From Ascidia mentula (lineage: Eukaryota > Chordata > Ascidiacea > Phlebobranchia > Ascidiidae), in NCBI GenBank assembly GCA_947561715.1, contig OX387203.1:9734001-9798000 (forward strand): DNA of 64,000 nt, given 5' to 3'. The notes below the pieces were generated by a model. The model was given only the letters and a program-made list of their open reading frames with translations, was not told where the DNA came from and made no database searches. The first letter of the stretch is position 1, and every line of letters begins with the position of its first letter. Position numbers and translations under genes: made by a program. Below are positions 57,195 through 64,000 of the stretch, piece after piece.

Positions 57195-59980
57195 TCACTT
57201 AAAGTGAGCTTGGATCTCATCCTGGGTTTTACCATGTGTTTCGGGAAGGTAAATCAGTTGAAAGATGAGGAACAGGATTGAACTTCCAAGCCAGATTGTC
57301 ATAGAGTAAGGACCAAGTGCGATCTGTGAAAGGTAAATTTATTGCAATACGTATCACAAAGGTAACCAAATGACCTAGAGTTGAAACACTGCACAATATT
57401 TTGTATCTGTTTTTTGAAATAGTTGTGTGTAACACGCCTAAATTGATCAGCATGACGATCATGGTATTTTTCTATATTATAGAAACTTATGTTTTCAGTA
57501 CGAATGAGGATGTTTACCTACCGTAAATACTTTTTTTCTTATGATACTCAATTTGTGACCACATAACACACACCTGTAGATAAGGTGGAATGAAACCAAC
57601 AAACCATGACAGAATCCACAACGCAAAAGATCCACAAGCAAGGGCTGTAGCTCTGGTTGGTTCAATGGTCAATTCTCCAAGCAACACAAGAGTAGACAGG
57701 TTTATTCCACCAAAGAAACTGCAAAAATTATTTACTTTATTCCGATATTATTGACCTCGCAGCTAAGCAGTATGGGTCAATTTATCCTGCATCGCCAAGT
57801 AAGGATTTAGGGCGACGTTTGTTTTCATTGTGGTAACGGTGTATTTTCCAACTACTTTGCAGTCGAACTCCACTAAACCAAATGCGTAAGTTTGGAGATT
57901 GAAATTTTGCATTACAACCAGGAAAACGTTTTCAGTAAAGTAACCATTACAGAAACAATACAAAAACTAAATCCATCTCTGTTACAGCTGTATGGTAATG
58001 CCTATACTTGTCCTATTGTCTTACTCACCCAACCATGAAGATGGCAACGGAGGTGATGGCAACGTAGGGCATTACATTGGGTGCAAGATGAGCTGTAGTT
58101 TGACTTATTGTGAACAAGGAAAGAGCAAAAATGACGACAACGTTTGAACCGATGTTCACTTTTCTTCCACCATACCGAGCAACCAATCTTGACTGAAATT
58201 TACGAAGTAGAGAAATCACAAATAATACAAATGCATTACAGAAACTTCCACGATGCACAACTGACAAAATTACGTTACATAGTTTCATTATACTTACACC
58301 AATAATTCCTCCAACAACTTCAAGGGAAAAAACTCCGATTGTACAAAAAGTGACAATTTCCGGATCAATATTGGCTTGCAAAAATACTTGGTCAGTGTAG
58401 ATAACAAAGTTGTTGACACCGGTGAGCATGAATCCCGCGTAAACAGCAATGATTGTCAAAGCTTGATTCCTTGAAATGAAAATTTGTCGTTATTATATCT
58501 TAATTGAAGGAATTTTGCATTAAAATTTAAATCCAAAAGCTTAGCCGCAAAAATATATGCTATTTAAAACTTTCTTTGGATTGCTAGTTAATGGACTATG
58601 AACAAACCGGTTGATTACGTACCTGTATTGTTTGGTTGTGAAAAGCTCTCTAACACCAACGATGGTGGAGCTTCGGTTAATTTCTGTCTCTATCGCATCA
58701 AGTTCTTGTTTGCAATCGCTCTGGTAAAACAATGAAATAAAAAGAAACTTCGAGATTTACCTTGGTAACTGTTTACTTACGTCATCACCCTGACGTAGCT
58801 TTCTCAAGGATTCCATCGCTTCCTCCACCATCGACTTTCGCATCAAATAATATGGCGACTCTGGAATCCAAAGGCTGGCAACCAAATATGTGATAGAAGG
58901 AATCGCTGCTATGGCAACAAGTATCGGCCAATAGTCAACATTTCCAAGTGCCTTAAAATTAAAAATGTTTTTAATTTGTAATACTGAGAGTAAGTGTGTT
59001 TTTTACACTACCTTCGGATGTGCAAATGATGGACCGAGTAGACAACCCACTGTTACAGCGATCCCGCCGTAACTTTGCCAGACTGGAATTTTCTCTTTTG
59101 CACACAACTCTGTTACCATAGAAGGCAGCAAAGCTAAACCAAAAATGCAATGTAAAAAAAAGTTAATTTAAGGTGTTGCTAAAACAATGATTTTTACGCA
59201 AAAAAGCAAATGTATGTAATAACTTTGTTATGAAGTTGTAAAATGAGACGTATTGTATTCAAAAGTTAAAAAAATTTTAAGTACTAAATTTCATGTCAAA
59301 TTACCCAGAACTATTTCGGCTTTATATACAATAATCATGATATTATTATTCAAAAACCTACCGTAATATACGCCCAACGAAATACCAGAGACAAAGCGAC
59401 CAATGATCATTGCTTCGTATGACCACGTGATTCCTGCAACCAATGACATTAAGATAACTCCAGTTATGTTGAGCACGTGACAAAGTTGCAGCGTTCGCTT
59501 CGGTGAAAGCAAGGAAAGCAACATTTTGCTGCCTGTTCCGCCGAAGAATGCTCCAACGATTTGAAAAGACATTGTGATGGTAAGCAATGCCAACCACAGG
59601 TCGTCTGGCATTGGCTCTCCTTGTCGTGCCTATGAAAGAACCAGCTTGACAAAAAATTACGCCATTATGTTTCTTACAAATTAAAAGACAAATTCGTAAA
59701 ACTATTTTGACGACATTCATGCATCAAAGATTGTCAAAATACTTTTCACAGAAAAAGGTATATAACGTACCATATATGTAGAGTTGTAAATGTACTTAAA
59801 AGCTGGAATTACAGGCCCAAGCGCCGTGAAATGAAAACCCACTGTCAGGAATCCTAGAGGCACACTCACAAATAGAACGAAGGTGCCGAAGCGAGAATTA
59901 ACCTGGGTAAAATATATATGGTATGGATGGTACAAAGTTCCAGTTTTGATTTGATGTATACTTACCGATCCTTCAGTCAT
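57195..59980 (-). CDS. SLC2A (GLUT)-family facilitative transporter, gene 2
   Basis: Ten exons match gene 1 in length and phase: 59966-59980, 59771-59902, 59362-59629, 59012-59133, 58781-58951, 58623-58720, 58298-58469, 58029-58192, 57574-57718, 57195-57323; 471 residues. Marks include YEAMIIGRF, IPESPYYLM, RLVARYGGRKV between helices 8 and 9 (the R-x-G-R-R/K box), IEPTRATAL and PETHGKTQDEI. The helix 7 and helix 10 sugar motifs are altered as in gene 1 (LTGVNN; VGFFGGIN). The last exon is nearly identical to that of gene 1, more so than the first ones, which suggests recent gene conversion or selection there. It is probably expressed from its own TATA promoter. Confidence 0.9.
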
Positions 59981-60405
59981 TGCTGTTGATTTTGTTAGAT
60001 AGGGTTTGGCTAAAATTCAGTGAAGTCTGTCTGAAATCACCTGCAACACCAAATAAAATAATGGTTGGTACAGTTAATGTCACAAAAAGCACTAAAGTAT
60101 TTTAAATACAGTTCGCCATGCGAATATTTGAAAAAAAAATTGTTTTTGTTTATTTAAAATAATCAATGCTGAATATCAAAATTAATTGAGCACCACGTTA
60201 ACTTTTCATTTCTACTACGTATACATTTTATTCGACAATCACGTTAAACGGTTGAGATTTAACAGATCTACCATGTACCCTAAACTCAGTTTTCATGGAA
60301 AATGATTCAACGCAGTAACGTTTGTCTGTCAGTTGTGCACATTGGCACGCCTTACGATTCCACACCGACTGCCAACTGCAAACTGCAGGTGTTATCGGCC
60401 AAGCC

Positions 60406-60415
60406 TATATTTATA
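60406..60415 (-). promoter_or_regulatory. TATA box of transporter gene 2
   Basis: TATAAATATA on the minus strand lies about 430 bp upstream of the start codon, in sequence that resembles the gene 1 promoter region (GCCAAC, CTGCAC, GGGTCATT blocks nearby). Confidence 0.5.
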
Positions 60416-62938
60416 CTCTTGTTGCAGAGTTAAAAAATTACCTTTCTCTGCTAGAGATACACGTGCGTCAAACAACTTGACCCCGCCTCAGATTTCAACA
60501 AGAATTTTCGTTTTCTGCTGGGTCATTCGGGTTACGTTGACTGCACACAACTCTGCGTCGCGTAACACAAGTGCTTGCAAAAACGATGCGTCAAAACAAA
60601 ATTTTACACGTTCCAAATTGTACTTACTGTTCATATATATGTGTATATATATATATACAAATAATGAATGTATGTATGTATAGAAGTGAAATAGGACCCA
60701 CTGCCTTCATATACGAATTGATGTTAAATTTTATACGGCAGATACTCGAGCAAACTATTGTGTTGGCAATGTCAGTACTATAGTTTACCACATATGAAAA
60801 TTGTGTTGCTTTTCTGTCAATATGTAGATATTGTACTTAATCCAAGCCTATATATATAACTTATGCGCAAGGCGAAAATTACTGTTCGGGTTTCAATGTT
60901 TCAAGTTGGTTTCCGTTCGTCATTCTCGATATTTTTCTGACGAAAGAAGGCATTGTACCTGGATAAGAGTTCACTTGACAGGGTTCTTTTCGTGTATGTT
61001 TTGGCTACAAGACTTCACGGTATATCATTGTCCTCGACTGCAAAAGTCATGTTGCGGAACATTTTCCTTGCTAGCAAACATATCGGTCATATGACAAAAC
61101 ATTTGCAGTGCACTGCATCTAAAAATGCAGGAACAATAGTCAAGTTAAAACGGTGAAAACCAAAGCAGTTGAACAAAAACTTGGCAAAATTACACAATTT
61201 ACAACCATTGCATTACAGCCACTAGTTTGCATAAAAATGCTGCAAGGAACACTGCAGCATGAGATTGCATAAATTCTTGCGACTGAGCTAACCGACCGTG
61301 TACGTTGACACTCCACACTCACATAAAGAATCAAACTTTATTTTGAGCATCGGAGATTTGCGGTTACTTGTGGTGTGTGGCAGTTGTTTCCTAATAACAC
61401 AAAGGACCATATTCAATATCAGTAATATGATAATAAGAATGTTAACCCGCTGCAGAGATGCAAGTGCACATAGACTCGTGCGTGAAGTATCTTCATTAAC
61501 ACAGGAATGAAGCAATTGGAATCATACCGTTCCTTGCAAGCATTGCATATCGGACACATAAATTAGATACCAATTATTATGCAACAAACTGATAAAGCAG
61601 AACATCCGTTTTTGTTTTTCAACGTGACAAAAATCTGTGAGGTGCTAAAGTGTTACTGCTGATAGAATATCAAAAGTCAGCATTTTACAAATCAACATTC
61701 ATTTGGAAATGCTGATCCAAAAGTGCTGATGTACCTTGAACAAACGTCATTAGACACTATACACACTGGGTGCTAACGTCTTTGTGGTATTTTGCCGTCC
61801 ACCAAACGATTTCTCCTCGCGTGCTTGCAAAAACTTGACATCGCATGAAGTGACGTAGCATGACGTTCGCAAAAAAAGCAAAAATTTTCATGTGAAAACA
61901 ACTTGCAAGATGGAACTTAACAGCGTAGGGTTGATTTGCATGTTTTGCACATTGCATGGAAGAGAGCTTTAAACAAACATATGTAGTCTTGTAATGCCAA
62001 ACATCAAAATAGCAGCGCATTGTAAGGATGCTTCTTGCTTGCATGGCCCACAACATTTTAAATTTACTTTCGTTGGTGGTTTTGGTAAGGTCTAAATTTT
62101 TTTTTAATCAAATATATTCTTCGATGTTCTACTAAACCTCTTTTGTTGTTTTGGCAACTGCCTTTCGCAAAAATTGATTATGCTTGATTAAACACTGCTT
62201 TTAAAAATCACCTTGTTACAGTAATCGTAAGTGAAGGTTGCAAAAGAGCTTCAAAATGCACTTTATTGTGCAAATAAAAGATTGTATCGCGCCTAAAATT
62301 GCAATGATTGCTTATTTTGCAGGAATTTGCATGCACTTCAGAGCGGAGTACAAATTATGCTATTGTATGTGGGTTCAAGATTTACTACACACTACATTAA
62401 CCCAGTCACGAGATTGTAGGATTCAATACATTTCTACCCGTGTATTGGGACTACATGTTCATTTTTTTTGTCATTTGTTGTTTTCATACACATTGACGCG
62501 GATACTAAACAAGATTTAACCAAAATATATGATGGAAAATTGCACAGCGATACGATTTCGTCATGATAATTAGACGATTCCAACTACTTTTCGTCAAACA
62601 TAGGTAGATTGTTAGATATGTTCGTCGGTATAATTGTTGCAGGATGTTGCATGCGTACAGCGAATATTAACATCAGCAATTTAATGGCTCAACTTACGCC
62701 GATCTGCAACTACCTCACGCAAAAGTGCTGATATTGCTGCAATAAACGTCAGTGCTTAGGAAGCACTCATACGTCACTGTGGTAATATTTCCGGGAACCA
62801 GACGAGCTATTCCAACCACAGCCGAATACCTTTAACCATGCGATGCTTGAACTTGAAGCCTATCGACAACAGTTCACGTCGTTGACGTAGAATGACGTCG
62901 ACAAAATCGTTTACCTCCAACATCCTACTGTGGTTTTG
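60416..62938. other. Region right of transporter gene 2 without a recognised gene
   Basis: It holds the left direct-repeat unit and a short (AT)n near 60640-60660. Open frames are short and show no domain or splice context. Confidence 0.45.
61090..61510. repeat. Direct repeat pair, left copy
   Basis: The stretch with GCACTCCACACTCACATAAA-like sequence, TTATTTTGAGCATCGGAG and GTTAACCCGCTGCAGAGATG recurs at 63715-63995. Sequence between the copies is also partly duplicated (61620-61870 resembles 62690-62900), so two units of about 2.4 kb lie in tandem. Confidence 0.7.
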
Positions 62939-63241
62939 TTAAATAGCATCTGGCAAGCGGACATTTAACAGCAACTTGTTGACTTGACAACTCATACTAT
63001 CAAAAGTTGGATTTATCCTTTTATGACCGTTTATTCCCAAAATACTTATGGTTAAACGAAAATGATATCTTACAGGGATTCCAACCGATGTTTTCAATCG
63101 TAAATAAATATTGCATTGTGGCGACCGAACTGTAGTGTTCGCCTGTGCATTGAAGCGTGCTATTGCCTTTTTCCCGTGTCGCGAATGTCGCCTTATATAC
63201 TCGTGTTTTTTGTGTTGTTCGGCCCTTTCTGACTCTCGCAA
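62939..63241 (-). CDS. Uncertain 100-codon ORF
   Basis: A single open frame with a very basic start (MRESERAEQHKKHEYIRRHS), no recognisable domain and no signal peptide. It faces away from the plus-strand ORF at 63320 across 80 bp. It may be chance in this AT-rich sequence. Confidence 0.15.
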   Translation of the reverse strand: MRESERAEQHKKHEYIRRHSRHGKKAIARFNAQANTTVRSPQCNIYLRLKTSVGIPVRYHFRLTISILGINGHKRINPTFDSMSCQVNKLLLNVRLPDAI

Positions 63242-63319
63242 TAAAGTATCAACCGCTTTAGCATTTTCTCAATAGCAACTACAACGCATACTCCGTCTTA
63301 AGATTACCAAAACATAATT

Positions 63320-63688
63320 ATGGTGACAACCTCTGAAACTACAGGCTGGGTATTGAGAAAATGCATAGTGTGCCGCAACGAGGGCACAAGCATAGACATA
63401 TATGTATTTTGTGCTGAGCACTATGTGAATCCAACAACGTATCCACAACAAGATAAACAAGTCATAATTTCTCATCTTCTTATAACAACAATAACGACAA
63501 ATCAATGTGTATCATCACGGCAATACTACGAAGCGAATCACCACTTAATTAAATTGAGATTTTACAACAAGCATAGACATTTTTTTGTTGTGGATGAATC
63601 AAAGTTCTGTCAAATCATTCATGCTGTATACGAACATTGGTGGAAGAAACCTAGCAAAAACGATAATGTTCCACTGAAAAAGTTTTGA
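63320..63688 (+). CDS. Uncertain 122-codon ORF with cysteines and a WW motif
   Basis: An uninterrupted frame from ATG reads MVTTSETTGWVLRKCIVCRN… and ends …YEHWWKKPSKNDNVPLKKF-stop. At this AT content a 122-codon ORF is longer than expected by chance. It contains C-x2-C and paired Trp but I recognise no family. It lies within the 61-64 kb tandem repeat region; the left repeat unit lacks an equivalent open frame. Confidence 0.3.
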   Translation: MVTTSETTGWVLRKCIVCRNEGTSIDIYVFCAEHYVNPTTYPQQDKQVIISHLLITTITTNQCVSSRQYYEANHHLIKLRFYNKHRHFFVVDESKFCQIIHAVYEHWWKKPSKNDNVPLKKF

Positions 63689-63714
63689 TGTAAAGCACAA
63701 GTTGCAAACAAAAA

Positions 63715-63995
63715 ACGAAGCAAATTGTAATTTGTACGCACAAAACATTTCCCGTGCACTGCAACTAAAAATACAGCTACTTGATTGCATAAAAATACCG
63801 CAAGAAACACTACAGCATGCGATTGCATAACATTCTTGCACTCCACACTCACATAAAGAATTAAACTTTATTTTGAGCATCGGAGGTTTGCGGTTATTTG
63901 TGGTCCACATTCAATATCAGTAATATGACAGTAAGAATGTTAACCCGCTGCAGAGATGCAGGCCCACACAATCTCGTGCGTGAAGTATCTTCATA
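63715..63995. repeat. Direct repeat pair, right copy
   Basis: It is the partner of 61090-61510, shortened by internal deletions and running to the window edge. Confidence 0.7.
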
Positions 63996-64000
63996 ACATA

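Overview
This is animal nuclear DNA. It is AT-rich, and its genes have many small GT-AG introns and encode metazoan extracellular modules (thrombospondin type 1 and EGF domains) and SLC2A-type sugar transporters. There are TATA boxes, a Penelope-like retroelement, tRNA-derived SINEs, hAT-like MITEs and a metazoan-type hammerhead ribozyme. An invertebrate chordate such as an ascidian fits gene density and intron size, but the sequence alone does not prove it. Every gene I can resolve lies on the minus strand.

Layout. (1) 0-12.4 kb: one large secreted matrix-type gene, starting at a signal peptide at 12.3 kb and running leftward. It has an Arg/Gly/Ser-rich stretch, about seven TSP1 repeats, then a series of one-exon EGF domains. 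A 3-kb piece (5.6-8.6 kb) was copied to 0.2-3.3 kb, and that copy is framed by a 26-bp direct repeat. (2) 11.87-12.12 kb: in intron 1, a foldback element whose left arm carries a complete-looking type I hammerhead ribozyme. (3) 14.27-21.35 kb: a satellite of ~190-bp monomers with a 3,035-bp higher-order repeat. 21.69-23.08 kb: a 20-bp minisatellite. (4) 25-47 kb: a tandem array of tiny three-exon genes for secreted six-cysteine peptides, in two alternating subtypes. Five copies look intact, one is dead, and one survives only as a last exon fused in frame to a transporter exon. The array lies in long tandem blocks that also carry a SINE, an orphan promoter and an unrecognised plus-strand exon. 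(5) 47.4-47.7 kb: an intronless RAB35 fragment. (6) 48.8-53.0 and 57.2-60.4 kb: two tandem ten-exon SLC2A-family transporter genes with matching intron positions and phases, with a Penelope-like fragment between them. (7) 60.4-64 kb: local direct repeats and two uncertain ORFs.

The most notable item is the six-cysteine peptide family. All three coding exons were rebuilt for five copies with matching phase-1 introns, signal peptides and the spacing C-P-x-[FY]-C-x(11,13)-C-x10-C-x2-C-x4-C-P-R. I do not recognise it as a named family. The array and the transporter genes have been duplicated together, which explains the transporter 3' end stranded at 33.3 kb.
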